Source of the DNA: Brevibacterium permense
GTDB taxonomy: Bacteria; Actinomycetota; Actinomycetes; Actinomycetales; Brevibacteriaceae
Direction: 5' to 3'
Length of the DNA: 64,000 nt
Assembly (NCBI RefSeq): GCF_013280495.1
Contig: NZ_JABSSX010000003.1
Location: 186,001-250,000 of the forward strand
How positions within the stretch are numbered: the stretch's first letter is position 1; each line of letters opens with the position of its first letter. Shown in pieces: positions 51,207 through 61,200 of the stretch. Under the pieces are notes generated by a model. That model had not been told where the DNA came from. It saw only the letters and a program-made list of their open reading frames with translations, and did no database searches. Both the position numbers and the translations under genes were made by a program.

Positions 51207-52472
51207 TCAGTTGCTCCGATGCAGCGCGTCCGGGTGCTCCCGCAGATGGCCTCCGAGTGCGTTGAACAGCTGTGCGCCCTTGGCGACATCGGCAACGGAC
51301 TTGCAGAACGAATATCGGATCGAGGACCTATAGGCCTCGTATGCCGGGCTGCCCGGCCTGCACAGAGCCGGTACGGGAATTCCGACCAAGGAGAATTCTC
51401 TGGCCAGCAGCTCGTTGAGCTCGAAGGCATCGCGATCCGTCAGCGCAGAGAAGTCCACCACAGTGAAATAGCCGGCGCGCGGAGTGGACACTTCAGCGCC
51501 CGGCACCGAGCGACAGGCGGGGACGAGAACCTCGGCGCGTGCCCGCAGCGAAGCTCGGTTCTCGGCGACGAACTGAGAATCGCCGACCAGCATATCGGCC
51601 ATTCCGATCTGCATCGGACCGCCGGCCGTGAACGACAGGAACTGCTTGACGGTCTGAATGGCCTGGCGAACCTCGGGAGAGGCGATGACCCAGCCGATCT
51701 TCCATCCCGTCGTATTCCATGATTTACCCGCCGAGGAGACCGTGACGACGCGTGCAGAATCCTCGATGGCAACGGCGGGAGGGACATGCCCCAGATCAGT
51801 GAGGACGAGCTGCTCGTAGACCTCATCGGAGAGCACCCAGGCGTCGACCTCCTCAGCGGCTCGTCCGATGCGGGCGAGATCAGCGGCAGAGAAGATGAAA
51901 CCGGTGGGATTGTGCGGAGTGTTGACGAGGATGATCGCCGGATCGACTTCGGCGATGACTCGGTCGAAAGCCTCCCAGTCCGGGGCGAAGTCACCGTGGC
52001 CATCGGGGAGGATCGGCACCGTGTGCAGAGTTCCGCCGGCGGCAGCGATCGCCGCCGGATACGAGTCGTAGAACGGTTCGAAGGCGACGAGGGAGCCGCC
52101 GCGCGGCAGCAGTGCGAGGATCGCAGCGGTGAGGCCCTCCGTGGCGCCTGCAGTGTAGAGCACCTCGTCAGGATCGACGTGCTGGCCGAAATCGCGTCCG
52201 CGTTGAGCGGCCACAGCCTCGAGCAGCTGCGGGTATCCCTGACCGGGGGCGTACTGATTGAATCCGGCCCGCATCGCCTCATACGTAGCGGCGATGAGCT
52301 CGTCCGGGGGCTCCGTGCCTGGAGCGCCCTGCCCCAGGTTGACGGCTCCGACCTCGGCGGCGAACTTCGTCATCTGCCCGTAGATCGTCTCACCGATCGA
52401 CCCATCCGGATTTGTCAGACCGGCGGCCTCGGCCATCTCATGCCACAGCGGGGCTCCCATGATGCCCGGCAT
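51207..52472 (-). CDS. PLP-dependent aminotransferase (class I)
   Basis: 421-residue fold-type I aminotransferase of the kynurenine/methionine aminotransferase (YbdL-like) branch. The PLP lysine is in VSSAGKSWNTTGWKIGW; NPTG follows in VNTPHNPTG and the cofactor Asp in LSDEVYEQL. N-terminal GQGAPGTEPPDELIAA is the conserved substrate loop. The amino donor and acceptor cannot be read with certainty; a succinyl-DAP aminotransferase label is less likely because a dedicated dapC is present. The start overlaps the hisN stop by one base (TGATG), so it is the last gene of that unit. Confidence 0.85.
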   Translation of the reverse strand: MPGIMGAPLWHEMAEAAGLTNPDGSIGETIYGQMTKFAAEVGAVNLGQGAPGTEPPDELIAATYEAMRAGFNQYAPGQGYPQLLEAVAAQRGRDFGQHVDPDEVLYTAGATEGLTAAILALLPRGGSLVAFEPFYDSYPAAIAAAGGTLHTVPILPDGHGDFAPDWEAFDRVIAEVDPAIILVNTPHNPTGFIFSAADLARIGRAAEEVDAWVLSDEVYEQLVLTDLGHVPPAVAIEDSARVVTVSSAGKSWNTTGWKIGWVIASPEVRQAIQTVKQFLSFTAGGPMQIGMADMLVGDSQFVAENRASLRARAEVLVPACRSVPGAEVSTPRAGYFTVVDFSALTDRDAFELNELLAREFSLVGIPVPALCRPGSPAYEAYRSSIRYSFCKSVADVAKGAQLFNALGGHLREHPDALHRSN

Positions 52473-53263
52473 CAGGAGACCTCCGCGGGAGCGACCCGAC
52501 CGAGTCGATCGAGCGCGGCTTCATGGAGGCGAGAATTGCTGGCCAGCGCATTGCCGCCGAACGGCCCCGGAACACCGGCCGTGTTCGTGAAGGTGCCTCC
52601 GGCTTCGAGGACGATGGGTACGAGCGCTCCCATATCGTAGAGCGCGAGCTCGGGTTCGCAGGCGAGGTCGACAGCGCCCTCGGCGAGCAGCATATAGGAG
52701 TAGAAGTCGCCGTATCCGCGAGTGCGCCACAGCGAATCGCAGAGATCGAGGAACGCATCGAGGATGCCGAGTTCCTTCCAGCCCGACAGCGACGAATACG
52801 ACAGGGACGCATCGGCGAGTGAATCGACGGATGACACAGCGATGCGTTCGGCCGGGGACCCGAGCTCGGTCGCGTAGGCGCCCTGGCCCGTCTCCGCCCA
52901 CCATCGGCGACCGAGCGCGGGAGCGGAGACGACTCCCAGCAGCGGCTGATCACCGTCGTAGAGGGAGATCAGCGTCGCCCACACCGGCACCCCGCGCACA
53001 AAGTTCTTCGTTCCGTCGATGGGATCGATGATCCACCGTCGCGATGACTGCCCGTGTGCACCGAATTCCTCACCGAGCACGCTGTCATCGGGTCGAACCT
53101 CTGTGAGGTGATCCATGATCGCCTTCTCCACCGCACGGTCGCATTCGGTGACCGGAGTGAGATCGGGTTTGGTTTCGACGGCGAAGTCCTGTGCCCGGAA
53201 GTGCGGGTGGCTGATGGCATCGGCGAGATCGGCGAGTTCGATCGCCAGGTCGAGGTCGTTCAT
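52472..53263 (-). CDS. hisN: Histidinol-phosphatase HisN-like (IMPase family)
   Basis: 263-residue inositol-monophosphatase-fold enzyme. The metal site is seen in LGEEFG (E) and WIIDPIDGTKNFVRG (two Asp and the Thr), with ELALYDMGALVPIVLEAGG near the C-terminus. In actinobacteria this branch dephosphorylates L-histidinol phosphate in histidine synthesis; general inositol-phosphatase activity cannot be excluded. The neighbourhood with rsgA and aroA is the usual actinobacterial setting for hisN. A TAGGCT hexamer six bases before the ATG predicts an internal leaderless promoter inside the aroA-rsgA-hisN unit. Confidence 0.9.
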   Translation of the reverse strand: MNDLDLAIELADLADAISHPHFRAQDFAVETKPDLTPVTECDRAVEKAIMDHLTEVRPDDSVLGEEFGAHGQSSRRWIIDPIDGTKNFVRGVPVWATLISLYDGDQPLLGVVSAPALGRRWWAETGQGAYATELGSPAERIAVSSVDSLADASLSYSSLSGWKELGILDAFLDLCDSLWRTRGYGDFYSYMLLAEGAVDLACEPELALYDMGALVPIVLEAGGTFTNTAGVPGPFGGNALASNSRLHEAALDRLGRVAPAEVS

Positions 53264-53269
53264 GCCTCC

Positions 53270-53275
53270 AGCCTA
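53270..53275 (-). promoter_or_regulatory. hisN -10 hexamer overlapping the rsgA stop
   Basis: On the minus strand TAGGCT begins with the rsgA stop codon TAG and is followed by six bases (GGAGGC) and the hisN ATG. The GGAGG is too close to the ATG for a good ribosome binding site. Confidence 0.45.
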
Positions 53276-54376
53276 TCCAGTCGAGGGCAGCAGCCGGCGC
53301 AGAGACTCCAGCCGTGAGACTCCTCCCGGTCCGGCCTTGCCGGCGGCCACCCATTCATCGAGTCGGCATCCGGGAGAGTCCGCGAGGTGAGTGCATCCGC
53401 GGGGGCAATCGGCCGTGGCCTCGACGAGTTCGGGGAAGGCGGAGAGCAGGGTCTCCCGGTCCACATGGGCCAGGCCGAAGCTGCGCACTCCCGGGGTGTC
53501 GATGAGCCATCCGCCGCGTTCCAACGGCAGGCACACGGCCGAGGACGAGGTGTGACGCCCGCGTCCGGTCACGTCGTTTACCTGGCCCGTCGCGCGCTCG
53601 GCGGCGGGAACGAGAACGTTGGTCAGCGTGGATTTGCCTACTCCGGAATGGCCGACGAGGACGCTGATGCGTCCGCGGAGACGTTCGGCCACCTCGGCGT
53701 GGGGTTCTGCCGCGTCGCGGGCCGCATCGTTCGCGGAGACTCTCGTATCGGTCGGCTCGGCGTCGGGATCGATGGAGGATTCGACGATGTCGATCCCGGA
53801 CGCGGAGAAGCGTTCCTTCAGCTCCGTCGCCGGGCGCAGATCGGTCTTCGTGACGATGAGCAGGGGAGTGATCCCTGCGTCGAAGGCTGCGACGAGCGCG
53901 CGATCGATGAGACCGAACGAGGGATCCGGGTCCACGGTGGCCGTGACGATGCCCATGACGTCGACGTTGGCGACGAGGACGCGCTCGGTCGGGTCGGTGT
54001 CATCGGCGCTGCGGCGCAGCAGGGTCTGCCGCTCGGTGATCTCAACGAGCCTGGCCAGGGTGCCCTCGGTACCGGATGTGTCGCCGACGAGGCGGACGAC
54101 GTCTCCGGGAACGATTGCCTGTTTGCGCAGGTGCGAGGCGCGCACCGCCGTCACCGAGGTGGCCCCACGTGACCGTTTCCCCTTCTTCCGAATCGGGGGG
54201 CTCGACGGGAAGTTCCCGTCGTCGTCAGCGAGGATGACCCGGTACCGGCCCCGATCCACCGCGGTGACCAGACCCGAAACAGCGTTCTTGTGGTCAGGGC
54301 GGTTCTTCGTCCGCGGTCGGGAACCGCGTCGGTTCGGCCGGGGGCGGTAGTCCTCATCGCGAAAGATCTTCGCCAT
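53273..54376 (-). CDS. rsgA: Ribosome small-subunit GTPase RsgA
   Basis: 367-residue circularly permuted GTPase that assists late 30S maturation. Order of motifs is G4 (TKTD), G5, G1 (GHSGVGKST), G3 (DTPGV), as in YjeQ/RsgA. An N-terminal OB-fold-like part is preceded by a basic extension (YRPRPNRRGSRPRTKNRPDH), and the C-terminal zinc motif reads DCPRGCTHLADSPGC. ATG 54376 lies one base after the aroA stop on the minus strand, so translation is likely coupled; the longer upstream frame is overlap with aroA. Confidence 0.94.
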   Translation of the reverse strand: MAKIFRDEDYRPRPNRRGSRPRTKNRPDHKNAVSGLVTAVDRGRYRVILADDDGNFPSSPPIRKKGKRSRGATSVTAVRASHLRKQAIVPGDVVRLVGDTSGTEGTLARLVEITERQTLLRRSADDTDPTERVLVANVDVMGIVTATVDPDPSFGLIDRALVAAFDAGITPLLIVTKTDLRPATELKERFSASGIDIVESSIDPDAEPTDTRVSANDAARDAAEPHAEVAERLRGRISVLVGHSGVGKSTLTNVLVPAAERATGQVNDVTGRGRHTSSSAVCLPLERGGWLIDTPGVRSFGLAHVDRETLLSAFPELVEATADCPRGCTHLADSPGCRLDEWVAAGKAGPGGVSRLESLRRLLPSTG

Positions 54377-54377
54377 A

Positions 54378-55721
54378 TCAGGCTCCGGGGGTGAGCATGG
54401 CTTCCCACAGCTGAGTGAAGGCAGGCAGGGTCTTGGCCACAGTGCCGGCGTTCTCGATGACCATACCGTCATTGCGCAGGGCGAGGACGGCACCGGCCAT
54501 CACCATGCGGTGGTCGTGGTAGGTATGCCACAGCGCCGGACGAAGGTGCGTGGTGCCGGTGATCGTCAGCGCCTCGGCATGTTCGACGACATCGACGCCG
54601 ATGGCACCGTACTCTCTGGTCAGAGCCGCCAGTCGGTCGGTCTCGTGCCCGCGCAGATGCCCGATACCGCGCAGCTGCGACGTTCCCTCGGCCAAAGCTG
54701 CGAGAGCCGAGACCACGGGGGTGAGTTCGCCGACGGCCGACAGGTCGAGATCGACCGGGGTGAGCTGGTCCGGGCCCTGCACATGCAGTCCTTCCCTATC
54801 GAGGCGCACCGTGGCCCCGAAAGCCTCGGCGATCTCGCGGAAACCGTCACCTGCCTGCGTGGTGTGCACGGGCCAGTCGGCGATGGTCACGGATCCGGCG
54901 GTCGCTACGGCCGCCGCTGCGAAGGCTGCGGCATTGGACAGGTCGGGTTCGACCTGCACGTCGAGACCGCGCGGAAGTCCTGGTTCGACGATCCAGCGCT
55001 CGGGTTCGGGCTCGCTGATGTCGACGCCCGCGTCGCGGAGGACTTCGATCGTCATATCCACATGCGTTCGGCTGGGCACCGAGTCTGCAGTGTTGGTGAG
55101 TTCGAGTCCCAAAGGCATGACGGGAGCGGCGAGGAGCAGACCAGAGACGAATTGGCTGGAGGCGCTGGCGTCGATGCTGAGGTGGCCGCCGCGCAGCTGA
55201 GAGTCGGCGTGGATCGTCATCGGCAATGTGCTCGCGGCGGAGGTGATCGACGCACCGAGCTCCCGCAGCGACTCGATCGTCACCGACATCGGCCGCACCC
55301 GGGCCTGTTCGTCGCCGTCGAGGACGACCTCACGGCCTGTGAGCGCGGCAAGTGGGGGGATGAAGCGCATCACGGTTCCGGCGAGACCACAGTCGATGGT
55401 GATCGGTGCGGAATCCTGCGCAGCTGCGTCTGTGGGCGCGTGTCCGACTGGGAAAGGGATCGGCTCGATGTGGAGCTCATCGCCGTCTTCGTCGATCACG
55501 GCGCCGAGGCGACGCAGGGCGTCGACCATGAGAAGGGTGTCGCGGCTGCGCAGCCATCCTTTGAGATCGGATCCGGAACGGGCGAGAGCCGCAAGGATGA
55601 GATAGCGGTTCGTCAGGGACTTGGAACCGGGAACGGTCACAGTGGCAGAGACGGCGGAACCGGCGACCGGCGGCTGCCAGTCGCCGGTCGCCGGGGGAGT
55701 GCGCGTGGAGATGTCAGTCAA
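54378..55721 (-). CDS. aroA: EPSP synthase AroA
   Basis: 447-residue 5-enolpyruvylshikimate-3-phosphate synthase of the shikimate pathway. PGSKSLTNR near residue 31 binds the phosphate; [10 protein letters not shown] is the PEP loop, with Phe where E. coli has Pro101; [17 protein letters not shown] and [17 protein letters not shown] are the second-domain signatures. The start appears to be TTG at 55721, eight bases inside the end of the DoxX-like gene, because the beta-strand before PGSKS (VSATVTV) and its lead-in are needed and no ATG or GTG occurs upstream in the overlap. The order aroA-rsgA-hisN is typical for actinobacteria. Confidence 0.93.
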   Translation of the reverse strand: MTDISTRTPPATGDWQPPVAGSAVSATVTVPGSKSLTNRYLILAALARSGSDLKGWLRSRDTLLMVDALRRLGAVIDEDGDELHIEPIPFPVGHAPTDAAAQDSAPITIDCGLAGTVMRFIPPLAALTGREVVLDGDEQARVRPMSVTIESLRELGASITSAASTLPMTIHADSQLRGGHLSIDASASSQFVSGLLLAAPVMPLGLELTNTADSVPSRTHVDMTIEVLRDAGVDISEPEPERWIVEPGLPRGLDVQVEPDLSNAAAFAAAAVATAGSVTIADWPVHTTQAGDGFREIAEAFGATVRLDREGLHVQGPDQLTPVDLDLSAVGELTPVVSALAALAEGTSQLRGIGHLRGHETDRLAALTREYGAIGVDVVEHAEALTITGTTHLRPALWHTYHDHRMVMAGAVLALRNDGMVIENAGTVAKTLPAFTQLWEAMLTPGA

Positions 55722-56211
55722 CTCCGAGTGCGCTCAGAGCCTGCTTCGAGGTGTCTTCCACGCTCGACCACAGATCTTCGGCCGCGTGCTGAGTCCGCCA
55801 CCACAGGCCGGGGCGTCCAGCAGTGTCGACGGCGGCGAGCAGGGCACCGCCGAGCATCGAGGTGCGCAGCAGAGTGCGTTCGTTGCGGGCCTTCTTCTCC
55901 TCCTTCGACTTCGTCTTGTCAGCAGACAGACGCTCACCGACGGTGTCGAGCAGGTAGGTGCCGACGAGGATCGATGCGCTGAGGCGGGGGAAGCGTCCGA
56001 TGGCGAGCATCGAACCGGCAGCGACCTGTGCAACACCGGTGGCTCGGGCGAGCGTCACTGCTTCGACGGGGACGTCGACCTGCTTGCGAGCCTGATTGAG
56101 AAGCGGGCCGACCGATGCGGCCGCTGCCTCCGGCTTGCGCAGTCGTTCGACGCCGTTGAGTATGTAGCCGGCGGCCAGCATGGGCCGTGCGATAAGACGA
56201 ATGGGAGACAC
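55714..56211 (-). CDS. DoxX-family membrane protein
   Basis: 165-residue protein with about four hydrophobic segments: an N-terminal one ([20 protein letters not shown]), [34 protein letters not shown] and [15 protein letters not shown], with a Lys-rich loop between the last two. It matches the DoxX/DUF4267-like small membrane group; function unknown, though some relatives act with thiol-redox proteins. GTG 56211 is preceded by AGGAAGGA on the minus strand. It is divergent from sigH and overlaps aroA by eight bases. Confidence 0.8.
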   Translation of the reverse strand: MSPIRLIARPMLAAGYILNGVERLRKPEAAAASVGPLLNQARKQVDVPVEAVTLARATGVAQVAAGSMLAIGRFPRLSASILVGTYLLDTVGERLSADKTKSKEEKKARNERTLLRTSMLGGALLAAVDTAGRPGLWWRTQHAAEDLWSSVEDTSKQALSALGVD

Positions 56212-56264
56212 AGTGGTCCTTCCTACGTGGCGGTCATCTCACTGGCAAGCATAACTGCTGAGGT

Positions 56265-56292
56265 GGGAATAGTGGGAGGTCGATCCGATGTT
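56265..56292 (+). promoter_or_regulatory. SigH/SigR-type promoter upstream of sigH
   Basis: GGGAATA (56265-56271), 18 nt, GTT (56290-56292). This fits the actinobacterial SigH/SigR consensus (GGGAAYA, 16-17 nt, then a base plus GTT) and lies 64 nt before the sigH ATG, which predicts autoregulation. Confidence 0.65.
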
Positions 56293-56355
56293 GTACGGGG
56301 TGAAGCCATTCGACGGTGCACCCGTCGGGAAGTCGACAGGCAGAAGGAGAAGTCT

Positions 56356-57012
56356 ATGAGCGCCACTGCCGTCCTGGAGAGAACGGGCGTACCATTGACT
56401 GCGATGACCGAATCAGTCAAAGAAGCCCCCGAAACCGACGCCGAGAGGTCGGCGCGTTTCGAACGGGATGCTCTGGAATATGTCAACCAGCTCTACGCAG
56501 CTGCTCTGCGTATGACCCGAAATCCGGCCGACGCCGAAGACCTCGTCCAGGAAGCCTATGCGAAGGCGTATGCCGCCTTCCACCAGTACAAGCCCGGAAC
56601 CAACCTCAAAGCCTGGTTGTATCGGATCCTGACGAACACCTTCATCAACAACTACCGCAAGAAGCAGCGTCAGCCGCAGGAACACGGCAGCGAAGACATC
56701 GAGGACTGGCAGATCGCACAGGCGAACAGCCACTCGTCCTCCGGCGGTCGTTCCGCCGAACTCGAAGTCCTCGACCACCTTCCCGACTCCGACGTCAAGG
56801 AAGCGCTCTCGGCACTGCCCGAAGACTTCCGCATGGTCGTCTACTATGCCGATGTCGAAGGACTGCCGTACAAGGAGATCGCCGAGATTATGGAGACGCC
56901 GATCGGCACTGTGATGTCTCGACTGCACCGCGGTCGCCGACAGCTGCGGGAGATGCTGGCCGACTACGCCGCCGAGCGCGGTTTCGTGAGTCCTGAGGGA
57001 GGTGCGAAATGA
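56356..57012 (+). CDS. sigH: ECF sigma factor SigH/SigR (thiol-oxidative stress)
   Basis: 218-residue ECF sigma factor. Region 2 spans about residues 40-110 ([40 protein letters not shown]) and region 4 about 145-200 ([40 protein letters not shown]). The family controls mycothiol, thioredoxin and protein quality-control genes after disulfide stress. AAGGAGA at 56344-56350 supports ATG 56356; ATG 56404 is a weaker alternative. The rsrA-like anti-sigma gene overlaps its end by four bases, the standard pair, and a SigH-type promoter precedes it. Confidence 0.94.
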   Translation: MSATAVLERTGVPLTAMTESVKEAPETDAERSARFERDALEYVNQLYAAALRMTRNPADAEDLVQEAYAKAYAAFHQYKPGTNLKAWLYRILTNTFINNYRKKQRQPQEHGSEDIEDWQIAQANSHSSSGGRSAELEVLDHLPDSDVKEALSALPEDFRMVVYYADVEGLPYKEIAEIMETPIGTVMSRLHRGRRQLREMLADYAAERGFVSPEGGAK

Positions 57013-57266
57013 GCGACGAAGGATGCTGCGAAAGCGTCAGGACCGAGTCACTGATGCGCATCTATCACTACCTGGACGGAGAACTGACGACAACGGAGAT
57101 CCGCGAGATCTCGATCCACCTCGAACAGTGCCCGTCGTGTCATGACGAGTACGAGATCGAAGCGCTGCTCAAAGAGCTCGTGCGTCGTTCGTGCAGCCAC
57201 GACCGTGCCCCGATGGGACTGCGAGAGAAGATCCGGCAGCGGATAGCGCTCGAACAGAACTCCTGA
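57009..57266 (+). CDS. rsrA: Zinc-binding anti-sigma factor RsrA/RshA
   Basis: 85-residue ZAS-type anti-sigma factor that releases its sigma factor on thiol oxidation. The zinc motif HLEQCPSC gives H37, C41 and C44, the same numbering as Streptomyces RsrA. The fourth redox cysteine is shifted: C6-C7 lie before the first helix where RsrA has C11 and RshA a Cys a few residues before that helix. C62 corresponds to the C-terminal cysteine. The ATG overlaps the sigH stop (ATGA). Confidence 0.93.
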   Translation: MSDEGCCESVRTESLMRIYHYLDGELTTTEIREISIHLEQCPSCHDEYEIEALLKELVRRSCSHDRAPMGLREKIRQRIALEQNS

Positions 57267-57300
57267 CCGGCGCCCAGACACAGGGGAGTCCAGGGACACA

Positions 57301-57340
57301 ACGAAGGCGGGAAGAGATTCGAATCTCTTCCCGCCTTCGT
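57301..57340. terminator. 19-bp perfect hairpin, bidirectional terminator
   Basis: Arms 57301-57319 (ACGAAGGCGGGAAGAGATT) and 57322-57340 are exact inverses around CG. It separates the convergent sigH-rsrA and bL37 genes. Confidence 0.92.
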
Positions 57341-57363
57341 CATTCACCGAACGTATCAGCGAA

Positions 57364-57438
57364 TCATGCGTTTGGACGCTTGCCGTGGTTTGCTTTCTTA
57401 CGGCGGCGATCGCGACGCTTACGGCCACGCTTGCTCAT
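57364..57438 (-). CDS. Ribosomal protein bL37 (24 residues)
   Basis: A 24-codon gene. The product starts MSKRGRKRRDRRRKKANH and ends GKRPNA, matching the tiny, very basic large-subunit protein bL37 first seen in mycobacterial ribosome structures. AAAGGAGGG lies five bases upstream of the ATG on the minus strand. Such genes are easily missed because of length. It follows the kgd-SGNH unit on the same strand after 173 nt and converges on sigH-rsrA across a strong terminator. Confidence 0.93.
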   Translation of the reverse strand: MSKRGRKRRDRRRKKANHGKRPNA

Positions 57439-57611
57439 TGTGCCCTCCTTTGATAGACGCTCAATTGTCTCATGATGACCCGAGCAGAGCAAAGTCGGAC
57501 CAGGTCACCCACCTTGCCGAATCGGTCTGACAAGATGATGCGACTGTCACCGCTGAGCTCTTCGTCGGCCGGGCATCGCAGAGATCTTCGGTCGGGCACC
57601 CCACCGACGGC

Positions 57612-58226
57612 TCAGCTGTCGCCGAGGACGTCCTGGATTCCCAGCCAGTTGAACCAGCCGCGATGGAGAACCAACCAGGCCAGCAGACCGTATCCTTCCT
57701 GCGCCGGCAGATGGTCCCGCGACGATGCGACCTCGCGCTGCCATACAGGATGGCCGAGTAGGGGCGTGAAGGTGTCGACATAGGTGATGCCTCGCCGCTT
57801 CGCCACATCGGAGAAGCTGGCATTGAGCTCGGCGATGCGACGGTTGCGATCACCGTCGTGTTCAGGCGGTGGGCCCAGCACGAACGTCGAGACCTTCCGA
57901 GCCAACGCCTCGTCGAGGATGTTGGCCACATCGAGGCGGGCCCTGGCCACCGAACGCCCCGAATCGAGATCCCCGGATCCCAGAGCCAACACCAGACGAT
58001 TGTCCCCGTCCCGAGTGAACCGCAGGGACGCCTCGGCGATGGTCCGACCGTGAAGACCAGCGGAATCCTCGGCCGGCACGGCCAGGGGATACACCTTGAG
58101 TTCAGGCAGACTCGGCAGAGTCCTCGCCGTCACCCGACCGACCCACCCGAGGCCACGGCCATCGCCGTGGCCGGCGACCAAAGGGCCTCCGACCACGGCG
58201 ATGGTTGTGGTGACGTCGCTGCTCAC
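57612..58226 (-). CDS. SGNH/GDSL-hydrolase-like protein lacking the catalytic Ser
   Basis: 204-residue alpha/beta protein with the outline of an SGNH hydrolase: block I reads AVVGGPLVAGHGDGRGLGWV (GGPL in place of GDSL, so the nucleophile Ser is Pro), the Gly/Asn block reads ALGSGDLDSG (no Asn) and the last block has RDHLPAQEGY with the Asp-x-x-His pair altered. Hydrolase activity is unlikely; a binding or regulatory role is inferred. The GTG start overlaps the kgd stop by four bases (GTGA), so it is cotranslated with kgd. Confidence 0.75.
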   Translation of the reverse strand: MSSDVTTTIAVVGGPLVAGHGDGRGLGWVGRVTARTLPSLPELKVYPLAVPAEDSAGLHGRTIAEASLRFTRDGDNRLVLALGSGDLDSGRSVARARLDVANILDEALARKVSTFVLGPPPEHDGDRNRRIAELNASFSDVAKRRGITYVDTFTPLLGHPVWQREVASSRDHLPAQEGYGLLAWLVLHRGWFNWLGIQDVLGDS

Positions 58227-61200
58227 CGGCTGAAGATCCGGTCGACGAGTTCCTTCTGCTGGGCTTCGTGGAAGTGCTTGAGCCCAGTTGAGGTGGCTGC
58301 GGAAGCGGCACGAGAGATGACCTTGACCTCACGTCCGCCGAGGAGCTCGGGCAGGTGCAGTGCCATGAACGGCCATGCACCCTGGTTCTCCGGCTCTTCC
58401 TGGGCCCAGACGATCTCGGCATCGGCCGGGAAGCGGTCGAGCACGGCGGTGATGGCCGCCTCGTCGAGCGGGTAGAGCTGCTCGAGGCGGACGAGCGCCA
58501 TCTTCGTGTCGTTGTCCTTCTCCCGCTTGGCCTTGAGCTCCCAGTAGAGCTTGCCGGAGACGAGGACGACGCGCTCGACCTGCGAGGCATCGACATCCGT
58601 ATCGTCGATGACGGCCTGGAACTTGCCTGAGGTGAAGTCCTCCGGCGAGTTCGCTGCAGCCTTGAGGCGCAGCATCGACTTCGGGGTGAAGACGATGAGC
58701 GGACGCTTGTTCGTCGTCGAGGCGTGGCGACGCAGCAGGTGGAAGTACGAGGCACCCGAGGACGGGTGGGCCACCGTCATGTTGTTCTCCGCGCACAGCT
58801 GGAGGTAACGCTCGATGCGGCCCGAGGAATGGTCGGGTCCCTGACCCTCGTAGCCGTGGGGCAGGAGCATGACGACACCGGAGTTCTGCTGCCACTTCTG
58901 TTCGGAGGAGGAGATGAACTCGTCGATGACGGTCTGCGCACCCTGTGCGAAGTCACCGAACTGAGCCTCCCACGCCACGAGGGCGTCCTTGCGTTCGACG
59001 GAGTAGCCGTATTCGAAGCCGACGGCGGCGTACTCGCTGAGCAGGGAGTCGTAGACCCAGAATCGAGCCTGCTCCTCGGTGAGGTTCTGCAGCGGCGTCC
59101 ATTCGTTGCCGTTGACCGAGTCGATGAGCACCGAGTGGCGCTGGACGAAGGTCCCGCGACGGGAGTCCTGGCCCGCCAGCCGCACCGGCACGCCGTCCAT
59201 GAGCAGCGAACCGAAGGCCAGCAGCTCGGCGAAGCCCCAGTCGATTCCGCCCGACAGCGACATCTCCTTGCGCTTCTCGAGCAGCGCCCTCAGCTTCTTG
59301 TGAACCGTGAAGCCCTCGGGGATCTCGGTGAAGGCCTCGCCGATGCGCTGCAGCGTCTCGGTACTGATGGCCGTCTCGGCATCGTTGAACGTCTCGATGT
59401 CGCTGGGCTCGTAGGGAGCGTTGAACGCTTCTCCGTCGTAGGAACCGGTCTCGGCTTCCTTGGTCTCGGCGAAGGCCGATTCCAGCTTGGACTGGTAGTC
59501 CTTGAGCGCCTCGGCGGCTTCTTCGTCGGTGATGCACTTCCTGCCGACGAGGGATTCGGTGTAGAGCTTGCGCACCGAGCCCTTCTTCTCGATGAGGGAG
59601 TACATCGTCGGCTGGGTCATCGACGGATCGTCGCCCTCGTTGTGGCCGCGGCGGCGGTAGCACACGAGGTCGATGACGACGTCCCGGTTGAATTCCTGGC
59701 GGTATTCGAAAGCCAGGCGGGCCGCCCGGACGACGGCCTCGGGATCATCGCCGTTGACGTGGAAGATCGGGGCGTTGATCGACTTGGCGACGTCCGTGCA
59801 GTAGAACGAGGACCGCGCCGAGGCGGGGGGAGTGGTGAACCCGACCTGGTTGTTGATGATGACGTGAACCGTTCCGCCGGTGCGGTAGCCCCGCAGCTCG
59901 GAAAGGTTGAGCGTTTCGGTGACCACGCCCTGTCCGGCGAATGCGGCATCGCCGTGGACGAGGACCGGCAGCACGGTGAAACCGGACTCGCCCTGGTCGA
60001 CGAGATCCTGCTTGGCGCGCACGATGCCCTCGAGGACCGGATCGACGGTCTCGAGGTGGCTGGGGTTGGCCGCGACGTAGACACCGGTGGTGTTGCCTGC
60101 CGGAGAGGTGAACGAACCCTTGGTGCCCAGGTGGTACTTCACATCGCCGGAGCCCTGGACGCTGTCCGGGGACATGGTTCCGTCGAACTCACGGAAGATC
60201 TGCGCATAGGACTTGCCGGCGATGTTCGTCAGCACGTTGAGGCGACCACGGTGGGCCATGCCGATGGCGACCTCATCGAGGCCGGTGTCGGCGGACTGGT
60301 TGAGGATCTCGTCGAGCAGGACGATCGCGGACTCTCCGCCTTCGAGGCTGAAGCGCTTCTGTCCGATGTACTTCGTCTGGAGGAAGGTCTCGAAGGCCTC
60401 GGCGGCGTTGAGACGGCCGAGGATGTGTCCCTGCTCCGAACGGGTGAGCTCCTGATGCGGAACCTCGATCTTCGACTGGAACCAGCGGCGCTGGACCGGG
60501 TCGGCGATGTGCATGTATTCGAAGCCGGTGGTCCGGCAGTAGCTCTCACGCAACAGTCCGAGGATGCTGCGGAAGGGCATCATCGGCTTCGATCCGAACC
60601 CGCCGGTGGGGAACTCGCGTTCGAGATCCCACAGAGTCAGACCGTGCTGATTGATATCGAGATCCGGGTGGGACCGCTGACGATAGACCAGAGGATCGAT
60701 ATTGGCCATGAGGTGACCGCGCGTGCGGTAGGCATCGATGAGTTCGATGACGCGTGCGGTCTTGTTGACGTCGTCCTGGTCTTCGGCCGAGACGTCCGGA
60801 ACCCAGCGCACCGGTTCATAGGGCAGGCGCAGGGACTCGAAGACATCGTCGTAGAAGCCGTCTTCGCCGAGCAGGTAGCTGTGGACGAGCTTGAGGAACT
60901 CACCCGAACCGGCTCCCTGGATCACGCGGTGATCGTAGGTCGAGGTCATGGTCAGCACCTTGGACACGGCCAGAGAGTTGATGGTCTGCTGGCTGGCACC
61001 CTGGAACTCGGCGGGGTAGTCGAGCGCGCCGACGCCGATGATGCAGCCCTGGCCCTTGGTCAGACGCGGAACGGAGTGGACAGTGCCGATTCCGCCGGGG
61101 TTCGTCAGCGAGACGGTGGTGCCGGCGAAGTCGTCGGCGGTGAGCTTGCCCTGTCGTGCCTTGTCGACGAGGCCGTCGTAGGCGTCGACGAACTGGCGGA

